DNA of 64,000 nt from Methanomassiliicoccales archaeon PtaU1.Bin124 (GCA_002067865.1 MVRC01000007.1:1-64000), one strand, 5' to 3'; numbered from the stretch's first letter, positions 53,478 to 62,533 are shown. A program made the numbers and translations. Notes: generated from the letters alone by a model not told the origin.

Positions 53478-54692
53478 ATGATGAAAATGACCAGAGAGAT
53501 GGAGTTCGCCATGCGGTGGTTCGGCGACTACTATTCCCGAGCCGAGCTGCCCCAGCCTGACCGCTTTGAAGAGCGGGAATTCGGCTTCATGTTCTTTGAC
53601 AAGGACTTCGTCCGCCGGCATATGGGCTTTGGAAATATGGCCGACCTGCGCCACTATCTGGTCCGTCAGGTGCCCATGCATGCGTACTATTCTTCGGCAT
53701 TCTATGAGAAACCCGGCGCCCCAAAGATGGAGATGAAGGGATGGCGAGGGGCGGACCTGGTGTTCGATCTTGACGCAGACCACCTAAAGGGCGCGGAGCA
53801 GATGACCTACGCGGAGATGCTGGCAGCGGTAAAGAAGGACATGGTCCGACTACTGGATGACTTCTTGTTCGGGGACCTTGGTTTCGCTGAAGAGGAGGTC
53901 CGCATCGTATTCTCCGGGGGCCGCGGATATCACGCCCATGTATCCAACGAAAAGGTCCGGGGTCTTAAGTCGCACGAACGGAGCGAGATAGTGGATTATG
54001 TCTGCGGGACCGACCTGGACAAGGACTGGTTGTTCCCACAGAAGGCTACGATGCAGAAGGTCTATAAGACCGGAAAGAAGACAGTGGACATCGCGGTATC
54101 ATTGCCAGAGGAGGGGGCGGGCGGATGGCGTGGTCACGCCAGAGAGGTCGTGGCCATGCTCCTCAATGAGATGGAAGGGTTGGAGATACCTGAGATCAGG
54201 GCAAGATACCCGTCCCTGGCCCCTTACAACGATAAGGTCCTTGCCGGGATCCAGATGGACCTATATGGGAGCAGGGGAGGGGGGATGAGAGGTAAGGACC
54301 TGATCCTGGAACGCAACAGCCTTGAATACATCATGGACCGGAACAAGGAGGCGTTTCTCAGGTGGATCCAAGAAGAGGTCAAGATCCATTCCGCGGCAGA
54401 GGTCGATGAACCGGTCACGAGGGATGTGAAACGCTTGATCAGAATGCCCGGTTCCCTGCATGGTAAGACCGCAATGAGGGTCATTCCGATGGGTAGGGAT
54501 CAGCTCAACGATTTCGACCCTCTGCGCGATGCGTTCCCGCCCATCCTGCCAGAACACCCCATAAAAGTGGTCGCCAAGAATCCAGTGGACATCAGGTTAA
54601 AGGGTGAAAGGATCAAGGGAGAGGGGATGATGGAAGTGCCAACGTATGCGGCATTGTTCATGATATTGCGCATGAAGGCATCGCTCGCATGA
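53478..54692 (+). CDS. priS: DNA primase small (catalytic) subunit PriS
   Basis: PriS makes RNA/DNA primers for replication as the catalytic half of archaeal/eukaryotic primase. The 404-residue product shows the catalytic acids in DLVFDLDADH (DxD, about 94-103) and the conserved FSGGRGYHAHVS. Basic segments ending in RDVKRLIRMPGSLHGKTAMRV are typical of the C-terminal half. The usual length is 350-420. The start is ATG 53478 or one of the closely spaced ATGs (53481, 53487). PriL is not in the window. The upstream gene is divergent. Confidence 0.95.
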   Translation: MMKMTREMEFAMRWFGDYYSRAELPQPDRFEEREFGFMFFDKDFVRRHMGFGNMADLRHYLVRQVPMHAYYSSAFYEKPGAPKMEMKGWRGADLVFDLDADHLKGAEQMTYAEMLAAVKKDMVRLLDDFLFGDLGFAEEEVRIVFSGGRGYHAHVSNEKVRGLKSHERSEIVDYVCGTDLDKDWLFPQKATMQKVYKTGKKTVDIAVSLPEEGAGGWRGHAREVVAMLLNEMEGLEIPEIRARYPSLAPYNDKVLAGIQMDLYGSRGGGMRGKDLILERNSLEYIMDRNKEAFLRWIQEEVKIHSAAEVDEPVTRDVKRLIRMPGSLHGKTAMRVIPMGRDQLNDFDPLRDAFPPILPEHPIKVVAKNPVDIRLKGERIKGEGMMEVPTYAALFMILRMKASLA

Positions 54693-54763
54693 ACTTCTGC
54701 GCGTGTGTTTATATAGGAAGTATTATAAATTCGACATCTTATTTTTCTCTGGATGGGTGAGGG

Positions 54764-55612
54764 ATGAAAAACAAGCCTAAGAAGGAGATGGAAGGGGGTT
54801 ACCGTCTCCAGAGCATCAGGAAGGTCAAGCTATGGCTGTACGCCACGCAGCTGGCCATCATCATCATTTTCGCGATCATCCTGCTCCTGAGCAACCAGGA
54901 GCTGTCTATGAACCCGTTCCATATCGGCATCCCTTCCTTCCTCTATTTCGTGCTCATCATGGTGCTGGTCATTCAAGTGGAAGGGTTCATCTTCCTCCGC
55001 CTGGAGACCTGGTATCTGAAGAGCCCCAGCACCAAGTACTACATGACGCGCAACTCGATCCGCAGAAGCATGATAATCATCGTAGTTGCGCTCGTCTTCA
55101 TGGCGTTGTTCTGGCTGCCTGTCGTCAACGATGTGGTCCATGGCGTTTCCAAAACGACAAAATCTGTCACCGCCGCTTCAACGACGACCCCGGTGGCGAT
55201 CGAGTTCTACAGCGCTGATGTGATCGGTCTGACGAACTTCGACCAACTATCCGTCATGACCGATGGCGGCTTGGCCTATGTCTTCATCGTTTCCGCCGAC
55301 AATTACAAGCAGTTCGGGTCGCTGGGTTATGAAAAGCTCGGCAGCTACCGCATCAATCAGGCGGTGTTCCAGGCGTATCCTGGCATGGAATATACCATGC
55401 CTGACCTGGATTATGGCAAGTATTACATCTGCATCTACAGCGCTTCGGGCAATCCGGTCGATATGACCGTGACATATAATGCGGAGGTATCGCCATTGCT
55501 GGCATGGTACATACCCTGGTTCGCGATCTTCTTCGTCATAGTCAACGTGGTGTGGATCTTCTACATCCGCCCGATCAACAAGCTCTTCGAGAGAGCGGCG
55601 ATCTATAGGTGA
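54764..55612 (+). CDS. Multi-pass membrane protein of unknown function
   Basis: This 282-residue protein has a basic start and hydrophobic helices at about residues 25-45, 52-72, 102-122 and 245-268. An extracytoplasmic domain of about 115 residues (VAIEFYSADVIGLTNF, GLAYVFIVSADNYKQFG, GKYYICIYSASG) lies between the third and last helix. GGGTGAGGG precedes the ATG and a TATA-like GTTTATATAGG lies near 54707-54717. Repeated aromatic strands in the loop suggest a beta-sandwich. No family is recognised. It overlaps the end of the convergent radical SAM gene by 10 bp. Confidence 0.75.
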   Translation: MKNKPKKEMEGGYRLQSIRKVKLWLYATQLAIIIIFAIILLLSNQELSMNPFHIGIPSFLYFVLIMVLVIQVEGFIFLRLETWYLKSPSTKYYMTRNSIRRSMIIIVVALVFMALFWLPVVNDVVHGVSKTTKSVTAASTTTPVAIEFYSADVIGLTNFDQLSVMTDGGLAYVFIVSADNYKQFGSLGYEKLGSYRINQAVFQAYPGMEYTMPDLDYGKYYICIYSASGNPVDMTVTYNAEVSPLLAWYIPWFAIFFVIVNVVWIFYIRPINKLFERAAIYR

Positions 55613-56445
55613 AGGGCGCAGCAGGAACGCTGGTGTTGGATGATGAAACCCTCTTTCTGGAGGGCCCTTAGGGTCTCGACCTTGGGGTTGGCTATGCCTG
55701 CCACGCCCGCCCTCGCCGCCTCCAGTTCGACCCGGTTCGTCTTCCGTGGGCGCATACATCCCAATAAGATTGGCCTGTCTATGGTGTCCAGGGCATAATG
55801 TATCAAAGCCAGCAGCTTATCCTCGGTCAAGGCGGGAATAGGGTTCAAAGGGGCCGCAGAGATAGGTACATGCGAGAGGATAACTAGGTTGGAGATCTCG
55901 TAGCCGGCGATCGCATCGACGCTCTTCTTCTCGTTGTCGATCCGGTCTCCCTCCAGCCCTGCGCAGATGTGCGGGGTCACCTTGCCTGGAGCAGCAGAGC
56001 ATAATGAACGAAGTGTATCAACATACCTTTCCGGGCCGGTCCTCAGATGGAGGATGTCACGGATCACACCTTCCGACTGATGCATGTCCATGCTGAATCG
56101 TTCGGCCCCGGTCCGCGCCAATGATGACGCTGTCTCCATGTCCACTAGACCTGTATGGATGTTCAGTCGGAGACCTGTTTCCCCGGCCGCCCGTATCTCA
56201 TCCATCCGCTCGGTCAAGGGCAGGCGGCCTTTCTCATCACATCCACCGCTGATGAGGATGCCTGTGCCGCCCCTCGCCTTGATCTCGTAGGCTATGTTCA
56301 GAAGTGAGCCCGGGGCCGATGCGTCCAGCATGTGTTGCAGGAAATGACTCCGGCAATGGTCGCATTTAAGAGCGCATCTGCCCCCTGTCAACGAGACTGG
56401 AACAAAATCGTTGCCTGGCCGGAACGCCACAAGGATACGACTCAT
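55603..56445 (-). CDS. Radical SAM protein (biotin-synthase-like, COG1856 type)
   Basis: This 280-residue protein has the SAM-cluster motif CALKCDHC (C-x3-C-x2-C, about residues 24-31) near its start, after the FVPVSLTGGR segment. A TIM-barrel follows, including GTGILISGGCDEKGRLPL, LNIHTGLVDME, FSMDMHQSEGVIRDIL, THPHICAGLEG-like strand and LLGCMRPRKTNRVELEAA. These features match a group of archaeal radical SAM proteins similar to biotin synthase. The substrate is unknown. The gene is monocistronic and abuts the LX promoter region. Confidence 0.8.
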   Translation of the reverse strand: MSRILVAFRPGNDFVPVSLTGGRCALKCDHCRSHFLQHMLDASAPGSLLNIAYEIKARGGTGILISGGCDEKGRLPLTERMDEIRAAGETGLRLNIHTGLVDMETASSLARTGAERFSMDMHQSEGVIRDILHLRTGPERYVDTLRSLCSAAPGKVTPHICAGLEGDRIDNEKKSVDAIAGYEISNLVILSHVPISAAPLNPIPALTEDKLLALIHYALDTIDRPILLGCMRPRKTNRVELEAARAGVAGIANPKVETLRALQKEGFIIQHQRSCCALHL

Positions 56446-56514
56446 CGAGGGGGTATCATATCATGGACCAAAAGATTTATTCGATGAACCTATTACACCG
56501 CACGAGGCGTACCT

Positions 56515-56757
56515 ATGAAGGCATACAGAGCTACGGGCTCCTTTACGATAAGCAAGCAGAACTACATGTCCCGCGAGCAGCCATTCAAGATCGAGGTTGC
56601 AGCGAACGATGAGGCGGATGCATCCCACAAGATCATCTCCACCATCGGTTCCAGGCACCGTGTCAACCGCAAGAACGTCGCAGTCACCGAGATCGTCGCC
56701 CTGAAGGACGACGAGATCACCGACCTGGTCGTCAAGCGCCTTGTTGGCGGTGCGTGA
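56515..56757 (+). CDS. rpl18a: 50S ribosomal protein L18Ae/LX
   Basis: This 80-residue protein has the LX signature (MKAYRATGSF, QPFKIEVAANDEADASHKII, STIGSRHRVNRKNV). In archaea LX sits in the large subunit at the position of eL20. It heads an operon with prefoldin alpha and ftsY, a conserved archaeal order. Its stop overlaps the first codons of the prefoldin gene. Confidence 0.97.
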   Translation: MKAYRATGSFTISKQNYMSREQPFKIEVAANDEADASHKIISTIGSRHRVNRKNVAVTEIVALKDDEITDLVVKRLVGGA

Positions 56758-56759
56758 AA

Positions 56760-57185
56760 ATGAACGAGCAGGAGCTGCGCCAGGCGCTGGGCGCCGTGGA
56801 GGTCTATAAGGCCCAGCTCGAAGGTATTCTTGAGCAGCAGCAGCTCGTGCAGATGTCATTGGAGGAGCTGAGCAGAGGCAAGGCCACCGTCAGCGAGTTC
56901 ATGAAGGCCGCTGAGGGCGATGAGGTACTGGTCCCGGTAGGCGGAGGCTCCTTCGTCCGCGCCAGGGTCGAGAAGAACCAGAGCATCCTGGTGAACGTCG
57001 GTTCGGGCATCTCCGTCGAGAAGACCGCTGAAGAGGCAATGCAGCTCATGGATGCCCGCGCGCAAGAGATGATGGACGCCATGAAGAAGCTGAGCGAGAG
57101 CCGCCAGGTCATCGAGATGAAGTCCGCGCAGCTGAACCAGATGCTCCAGTCCGAGTATGAGCGCATGGGCGGACAGCCCATGTGA
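56760..57185 (+). CDS. pfdA: Prefoldin alpha subunit
   Basis: The start is ATG 56760 (MNEQELRQALG), two bases after the LX stop; a GTG six bases upstream is less likely. The 141-residue product has N- and C-terminal coiled coils flanking a beta-hairpin centre (DEVLVPVGGGSFVRARV), as in prefoldin alpha. It forms a hexamer with beta subunits and hands unfolded proteins to the thermosome. The next gene, ftsY, begins 13 bp after its stop. Confidence 0.95.
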   Translation: MNEQELRQALGAVEVYKAQLEGILEQQQLVQMSLEELSRGKATVSEFMKAAEGDEVLVPVGGGSFVRARVEKNQSILVNVGSGISVEKTAEEAMQLMDARAQEMMDAMKKLSESRQVIEMKSAQLNQMLQSEYERMGGQPM

Positions 57186-57198
57186 GGTCGGGCGAATA

Positions 57199-58137
57199 AT
57201 GTTCGAGTCCCTGAAGAAGATCTTCGGCCTGAAGCCGAAAGAAGGAGAGGCCCCTCAGACTGTAGAGGAGGCCGTCGGGGACTCTGGCCGCAAGATCAAC
57301 GAGTCCGACCTGGACGAACTTTTATGGAATCTGGAGCTCGGGCTGATGGAGGCCGATGTGGCCCTCCCGGTCATCGAGGAGATCAAGACCTCGGTCAAGG
57401 CCGATCTGGCCGGCAAGAGGGTCGACAAGAAGTTCAAGGTGGAGGACGCGATCCGCCTGGCCCTCAGGACAGCGGTGGAAAAGACCCTCAACCAGGGAGA
57501 TTTTGATTTCGACGTCTTCATCCAGAAGCATGAGAAGCCCGTCGTGGTCATGTTCGTAGGCATCAACGGCACCGGCAAGACCACCGCCATCGCCAAGCTT
57601 ACCAACAGATTGCACAAGGCCGGGCTCACCACGGTGCTGTCCGCCTCAGATACCTTCCGCGCGGGTGCGATAGAGCAGATCAGCATCCATGGGGACAAGC
57701 TTGGCACCAAGGTCATCAAGCACCAGTCCGGCGGGGACCCTGCCGCGGTCGCGTATGATGCGTTGGAACACGCCAAGGCAAGGAAGCGTGATGTGGTGCT
57801 GGTCGACACGGCTGGCCGCATGCAGACCAACTCCAACCTGATGGATGAGATGAAGAAGATCAAGCGCGTTGTGAAACCGCATATGACGATCTTCGTAGGC
57901 GATTCACTTGCTGGCAATGATGCGATCGAGCAGGCGAGAACCTTCGACAAGGAGATCGGCATCGACGCAGTCATCCTGACGAAGATCGATGCGGACGCCA
58001 AGGGCGGGGCTGCGCTCAGCATCGCCTATACGATCAAGAAGCCGATCGCGTTCCTGTGCACCGGCCAGGGGTACGAGGACATCATAAAGTTCGATGCCAA
58101 GTGGATGGTCGACCGGTTGTTCTCTGACATCGAGTAG
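57199..58137 (+). CDS. ftsY: Signal recognition particle receptor FtsY
   Basis: FtsY docks the SRP-ribosome complex at the membrane. The 312-residue product starts at ATG 57199 (MFESLKKIFGLK), with GAGGTCGG upstream. It has a short acidic N-terminal region and the NG domain with GINGTGKTT (G1), the DTFRAGAIEQ I-box, DTAGRMQTNSNL (G3), TKIDADAKGG (G4) and FLCTGQGYEDI (closing loop). Its A domain is short compared with E. coli, as usual in archaea. It is the third gene of the LX operon. Confidence 0.96.
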   Translation: MFESLKKIFGLKPKEGEAPQTVEEAVGDSGRKINESDLDELLWNLELGLMEADVALPVIEEIKTSVKADLAGKRVDKKFKVEDAIRLALRTAVEKTLNQGDFDFDVFIQKHEKPVVVMFVGINGTGKTTAIAKLTNRLHKAGLTTVLSASDTFRAGAIEQISIHGDKLGTKVIKHQSGGDPAAVAYDALEHAKARKRDVVLVDTAGRMQTNSNLMDEMKKIKRVVKPHMTIFVGDSLAGNDAIEQARTFDKEIGIDAVILTKIDADAKGGAALSIAYTIKKPIAFLCTGQGYEDIIKFDAKWMVDRLFSDIE

Positions 58138-58179
58138 GATGTCGAACGTTTCTTATCGCTGATAACGAATCGACTTCTG

Positions 58180-58407
58180 ATGGCAGACATCGATAAATTG
58201 GCTGACATTCTAGGCAACGTCACCCGCTGCTTCGAAAAGCTGTCCCCGCCTTTCCAGCGGTTACAGGTCTCCAAGGACCTGGATTCTTTGTACGAGGCAT
58301 CCTTGCAGCTGGAGCAGGTCGCGGTAGAACTTCAGATCGAGGCCTCGCGCATGAAGAAATGGTGCGAGGAGAACGGTGCCGGGGCCGATAAAGGCCTCGA
58401 ACAGTGA
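58180..58407 (+). CDS. Small helical protein downstream of ftsY
   Basis: This 75-residue protein is predicted almost entirely helical (KLADILGNVTRCFEKLSPPF, LDSLYEASLQLEQVAVEL), with one Trp-Cys near the end and an acidic tail. It lies 42 bp after ftsY and converges with the peptidase gene. No family is recognised. Codon use is like its neighbours and no other reading frame is plausible here. Confidence 0.65.
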   Translation: MADIDKLADILGNVTRCFEKLSPPFQRLQVSKDLDSLYEASLQLEQVAVELQIEASRMKKWCEENGAGADKGLEQ

Positions 58408-58408
58408 A

Positions 58409-59650
58409 TCAATCGTTCTTCAGGCAGAGCTCATTGAGCGCCGCCACGAACACCTTTGCATCGGCTACCAGGTTGTCCACCTTGCAGTACTCGTTGGGGT
58501 TGTGCGCCATTTCGTCCAGCGTCTGCCAGACATATGCGTTCCAGCCCTCAAGGCGGAAATAGTTGGCACATGTGCCGCCGCCCACGCCGCCTGCCTTCGG
58601 CTCGACCCCGCGCACCATCTTGATGGCCGATGCCAGTGCCTTGAACCCGATGGCATCGACAGAGGATGGCTTGCCGCTCTTGGTGAACTGTACCGTCTCT
58701 AAGGTGATCTTCGCCCCGGTCTTGTCCTCGAAGAGGTCAGCGATCCAGCGCATGGTCTTCATGATCTCGTCCGGGTCGTAATCGGGCAGGATGCGGAAGT
58801 CCAAGAAGAAGATGTCCTCGCCGGGGAGGGTGTTCACGTTGCTTACATTGAGTAGGTGCTTGGTCGGTTCATAGGTGGAGGTGGGCGGGTCGAACAGCGC
58901 GTTCGTCTTGCCATACTTCCTATCCATGTAGTCCGCCAGGAACGCTATCAGTTCGGCTCCGACCTTGCTGGCGTTCAGCCCCTTGTTCGGCGTGGAGGCG
59001 TGGGTCTGCTTTCCCTGCACCCTCACCTGCAGCCAGAGGATGGTCTTTTCCGCCACTTCGATGATGCTGCCATCCGGCACGCCGTAATCTGGCACGTAGA
59101 AGATGTCGTCATTACCGAAGATGCCCTGCTGGATGAGGAACTTGATCCCCCTGTCCGAGCCCATCTCCTCATCTGCCACGACGATGACGCCCAGTCCCCT
59201 TTCCAACTCGGGATTGGCATCGATGAACACCTTGGCGGCATAGATGGCCCCGATGACCGCCTGGCCGTTGTCCTCGGTCCCGAGGCCGTAGAGCTTACCC
59301 TCCACCAGCCTGGGCGAGAAGGGCGGGTATGTCCACGCCTTCAGGTCGCCTGGGGGCACCGTGTCCATATGGGCCACTAGCCAGATCATCTGGTCGGTCT
59401 TTCCCTTCTTCCTGCCCACGATGTTCGGCCTGGCCTTGAGCTTAACCCTGTCGTCGAAGGATTCTATGATCTCGATCTCGTCGAAGCCGCACTTCGCCAT
59501 CATCTCGCGCACCATGCGGGAGCGTTGGATCTCTCCATCGCCTCCGTTCTCCGGCCCGATGGCTGGCACACGGATCATCTCGCTCAGCGCTTCGACCATC
59601 TCGTCCTGGCACTTGTCCAGCGAGGAAAGCATCTCATCCAATGACGACAT
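58409..59650 (-). CDS. M20-family metallopeptidase (ArgE/DapE-like)
   Basis: The start is ATG 59650 (MSSLDEMLSSLD), with AGG just upstream. The 413-residue product is a zinc-dependent amidohydrolase: VAHMDTVPPGD (His, Asp ligands), LGTEDNGQAVIGA, VVADEEMGSDRG (catalytic Glu-Glu), and HASTPNKGLNASKVGAEL. The dimerisation domain lies about 195-310, and a last HhGGGTCANYF-like segment (AGGVGGGTCANYFR) carries the final ligand region. Members deacylate amino acids or cleave dipeptides; the substrate here is unclear. The divergent small gene at 59835 lies about 185 bp away. Confidence 0.88.
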   Translation of the reverse strand: MSSLDEMLSSLDKCQDEMVEALSEMIRVPAIGPENGGDGEIQRSRMVREMMAKCGFDEIEIIESFDDRVKLKARPNIVGRKKGKTDQMIWLVAHMDTVPPGDLKAWTYPPFSPRLVEGKLYGLGTEDNGQAVIGAIYAAKVFIDANPELERGLGVIVVADEEMGSDRGIKFLIQQGIFGNDDIFYVPDYGVPDGSIIEVAEKTILWLQVRVQGKQTHASTPNKGLNASKVGAELIAFLADYMDRKYGKTNALFDPPTSTYEPTKHLLNVSNVNTLPGEDIFFLDFRILPDYDPDEIMKTMRWIADLFEDKTGAKITLETVQFTKSGKPSSVDAIGFKALASAIKMVRGVEPKAGGVGGGTCANYFRLEGWNAYVWQTLDEMAHNPNEYCKVDNLVADAKVFVAALNELCLKND

Positions 59651-59736
59651 CCTAATCCGTAGTGCATGAAATTTTGAGGTATTAACATTTTTCATTACGA
59701 ACGGCGAATTAAAAACCGATGAATAATCTGGCAGAG

Positions 59737-59771
59737 ACCCCTGGTCGATGAAAAATGTCGATCTAAGGGGT
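59737..59771. repeat. Strong 12-bp hairpin between divergent genes
   Basis: ACCCCTGGTCGA (59737-59748), a 9-nt loop, and TCGATC-TA-AGGGGT (59758-59771) pair along 12 positions with one G-T pair and a two-base bulge. It lies between the divergent peptidase and the small membrane protein gene. It could be an RNA structural element or a regulatory site. Confidence 0.5.
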
Positions 59772-59834
59772 TTGAGGAAAGGACATGACGTTATGTGGAA
59801 ATGATTATTCGGCCATCAGGACTATCGGTCGGCC

Positions 59835-59933
59835 ATGAGCATCACTGAGATCGCCCTCATCGGACTGTCGATATTCGGAGTGGTCGTCGCCCTGGCCTTG
59901 ATATGGGTCCTTTTCGGCCGAAGGAAGCGCTGA
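59835..59933 (+). CDS. Small single-span membrane protein (32 residues)
   Basis: The frame from ATG 59835 encodes 32 residues: a short polar start (MSITEIA), a hydrophobic helix (LIGLSIFGVVVALALIWVLF) and a basic end (GRRKR) before TGA. This topology (short N-terminus, one helix, positive cytosolic end) is that of many real small membrane proteins. The stop directly adjoins the convergent thiolase stop. It is below the usual ORF cutoff. No family is recognised and no strong ribosome-binding site is seen. Confidence 0.55.
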   Translation: MSITEIALIGLSIFGVVVALALIWVLFGRRKR

Positions 59934-61112
59934 TCACTCTGTCCTGATGATCATCGAGACCGCGTTCCCGCCGCCCAGGCAAAGCGTCGCCAGACCGGTC
60001 CGCTTGTTCCTGTCCTTCAGCGCATAGAGGAGGCTGGTCAGCAGCCTGGCCCCGCTGCACCCGATCGGATGGCCCAAGGCGACCGCGCCACCGTTCACGT
60101 TGAAACGGTCGTCCAGCACACCCAGCTCCTTCTTCACTGCGACGGAGGCGGCGGCGAATGCCTCGTTGTGCTCGAACAGGTCGATATCGTCGATGTTCAT
60201 GCCTTCCTTCTTGAGGAGCTCCCTGGTGGTGGGGATCGGGGCCTCCATTATGAATTCCGGTTTGACCCCGCCGGTGTGATAACCGATGATCTCGGCCATA
60301 GGCTTCAGCCCATGCTCCTCGGCATACTTTCTGGAGGCCACCACCAATGCGGCCGCTCCATCGCTCAGCTGTGAAGCGTTCCCGGCCGTCACCTGCCCGC
60401 CTTCCTTGAAGGACGGGCGAAGCTTGGCCAGCGCCTCCAAGCTGGTGTCTGCGCGGATGCCTTCGTCCTGCTTGAAAACGGTGTCGCCTTTCTTCGACTT
60501 GATGATGTAGGGGACTATCTCCTTCTCGAACCGTCCGTCGATGGTGGCCGCGTGCGCCTTCGTGTGGCTCAGGAACGAGAGGTGGTCTGCCTCCTCCCTC
60601 TTCACGTGGAACTTCTCCGCGCATATCTCGGCCGTCATGCCCATGTGGATATTGCCGAAGCTGTCCCACAGGCCATCGTTCACCATATGGTCGATGATGC
60701 GGTTGTCATTGAGGCGGTAGCCGAACCTGGCCTCCTTGAGCAGATACGGCGCCTGGTTCATGTTCTCCATCCCCCCGGCCACGATGACGTCGTGCTCTTC
60801 CGCCTTGATCGAGTTGGCGGCGAACATGACCGACTTCATTCCAGAGCCACAGACCTTGTTCACGGTGACGGAACCGATCTCCACCGGCAGGCCGGCCTTA
60901 ACCGCCGCCTGGCGGGCTGGGTTCTGGCCCAGGGACGCCTGCAGCACATTACCCATGATGCATTCCTGCACCTCGACCGGTTCGATCTTGGCCCTCTTGA
61001 CCGCTTCGCGGACCACATGGGCGCCCAGGTCCTGGGCGGGTATGTCCTTCAGTGTTCCAGAGAACTTTCCGATGGCAGTGCGCGTGGCGCTGAGAATGAC
61101 GATATCTTGCAT
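59934..61112 (-). CDS. Acetyl-CoA acetyltransferase (bacterial-type thiolase)
   Basis: This 392-residue thiolase starts MQDIVILSATRTAIGKFSG. It has catalytic Cys in NKVCGSGMKSV (about 88), His in HNEAFAAASVA (about 344 in NxEAF), GHPIGCSGARLL and the final Cys in TLCLGGGNAVS. The complete set of motifs matches bacterial/eukaryotic acetoacetyl-CoA thiolase rather than the archaeal thiolase usually paired with HMG-CoA synthase and a DUF35 protein; none of those genes is adjacent. It could provide acetoacetyl-CoA or degrade it. Horizontal origin is likely (inference). It is monocistronic. Confidence 0.93.
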   Translation of the reverse strand: MQDIVILSATRTAIGKFSGTLKDIPAQDLGAHVVREAVKRAKIEPVEVQECIMGNVLQASLGQNPARQAAVKAGLPVEIGSVTVNKVCGSGMKSVMFAANSIKAEEHDVIVAGGMENMNQAPYLLKEARFGYRLNDNRIIDHMVNDGLWDSFGNIHMGMTAEICAEKFHVKREEADHLSFLSHTKAHAATIDGRFEKEIVPYIIKSKKGDTVFKQDEGIRADTSLEALAKLRPSFKEGGQVTAGNASQLSDGAAALVVASRKYAEEHGLKPMAEIIGYHTGGVKPEFIMEAPIPTTRELLKKEGMNIDDIDLFEHNEAFAAASVAVKKELGVLDDRFNVNGGAVALGHPIGCSGARLLTSLLYALKDRNKRTGLATLCLGGGNAVSMIIRTE

Positions 61113-61207
61113 TGGATCAAGTCCTAGCCCCGGACCATGCCAGTCCGGTTTTCGGATTCATACTGAAACTATGAAGATATAAATTATTGTCGATGGATGA
61201 CATCGAC

Positions 61208-62533
61208 TTAAAGCGTAGTAGCCTCTAGACCGGCCAGCTGGCGCTTCAGTGGTTTGCTCAGATGCCTGCGGGCGCAGACCGGGGGTTCGTACCAACCCCT
61301 CCTGATGGTCCTGCCGATCTCCTGGACCATCGCTGCCTCCTTCGGCGCCTTCGCCCCGCACTTCCGGCAACGGTAGCCGGCTCCAGCACCGAGGGATTGC
61401 ATGCTCTTGCCGCATGCGTCACAGATGGGGTTGCCTAGCTTCTGGAACGCCCGGACCACATTTAGGACCTCTAGTTTCTCCAGATTCAGCGTCCTAGGCT
61501 CGGCCCGCAGCTCCCCCAAAGCCCGTATCCTATCCCCAGGCATCAATGCCCGAACGATGTTACGGAACTCCTTGCTCGGTTCGTAAGCGGTCATCTGAAG
61601 ATCGAACCCTCCCCGGTCGGTCATGGTGTCGATGACCACGTGTCCTCCGGTTATGGTTCGGGGCCCGCCGATGACGGTCGCCGCGACCTCATAGGAACGG
61701 TCGGGGACCAAGGCCCTCCAATCCCTGATGATGTGGTCGTCGGTGCCTTGGTTCGAAAGCCATAGCAGCCATCGGTCGACATACTCGGTGGCCATGGCCT
61801 GCATGGCCGTTGGAAGCTGGAGCGGGTCATCGCCCCTGACACCGAGGAGCACCGGGCATGGTGTGTGGGGCGAGAGGGCCCTCCTTCCCGCCTGGTGATC
61901 GAAGTTGTTGAAGGTCGTGGTGAACGTTTTATCCATTTTTGCCACGGAGCTATCGTCGATGTCCCGTTCTGTGCCCCAGCGTTCCCTCTGTCGATAGGCG
62001 ATGACCTCGAAGGTCCTATCCCTCGGCCGCCATGACATCGCACAGGTCGCACCGATGATGCCTCTCCCGCCCTCTAGTTCGATCCTAGAGGCGCCGATCC
62101 GGTCCAGTTCATCGATTATGTCCTGCTTCTCCACTATGTCCCTCACTCCCTTCCAATAGAACGAAGACGAGGGCAGCTTGGATGAGAACACCATGCCCGG
62201 GCTGGCATCTTCCATGGTGCGGGACCATTTGCGCAGAAGGGATTCGCACCTTGACCTGATGGCCGATTCCGGCGCTGGTGCGATCATTTCGGGATATGAG
62301 AATATGGGCGTTCCGCGTATCGTGCCGGTAAGCATGGGCTGCCCCTTGCCCCGGCCGAACCTCAATGAGACGGCGCCGTTCCCCCTGGTCTTCCACGGTA
62401 CGGCCGGGTTCAGCCTGACCAGCCGGGGCAGACCGATAAGGTCCCATTCCCTCAACGCGTCGATGACCTCTGTGGCAAGGAATGTGGTGCACATAGAATG
62501 GACGGAGTCCGTGTCATCGAAGGCGACATGCAT
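61208..62533 (-). CDS. tiaS: tRNA(Ile2) 2-agmatinylcytidine synthetase TiaS
   Basis: TiaS attaches agmatine to C34 of tRNA-Ile2 so it reads AUA. The 441-residue product starts HVAFDDTDSVHSMCTTFLA, the conserved kinase-like N-terminus, followed by GNGAVSLRFGRGK and GRGIIGATCAMSW. A C-terminal OB-fold (about 300-370) and zinc ribbon (CDACGKS...YRCRKCGAK) bind the tRNA. The usual length is about 420-450. Its start overlaps the convergent upstream membrane protein gene by 20 bp on the same strand. Confidence 0.95.
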   Translation of the reverse strand: MHVAFDDTDSVHSMCTTFLATEVIDALREWDLIGLPRLVRLNPAVPWKTRGNGAVSLRFGRGKGQPMLTGTIRGTPIFSYPEMIAPAPESAIRSRCESLLRKWSRTMEDASPGMVFSSKLPSSSFYWKGVRDIVEKQDIIDELDRIGASRIELEGGRGIIGATCAMSWRPRDRTFEVIAYRQRERWGTERDIDDSSVAKMDKTFTTTFNNFDHQAGRRALSPHTPCPVLLGVRGDDPLQLPTAMQAMATEYVDRWLLWLSNQGTDDHIIRDWRALVPDRSYEVAATVIGGPRTITGGHVVIDTMTDRGGFDLQMTAYEPSKEFRNIVRALMPGDRIRALGELRAEPRTLNLEKLEVLNVVRAFQKLGNPICDACGKSMQSLGAGAGYRCRKCGAKAPKEAAMVQEIGRTIRRGWYEPPVCARRHLSKPLKRQLAGLEATTL

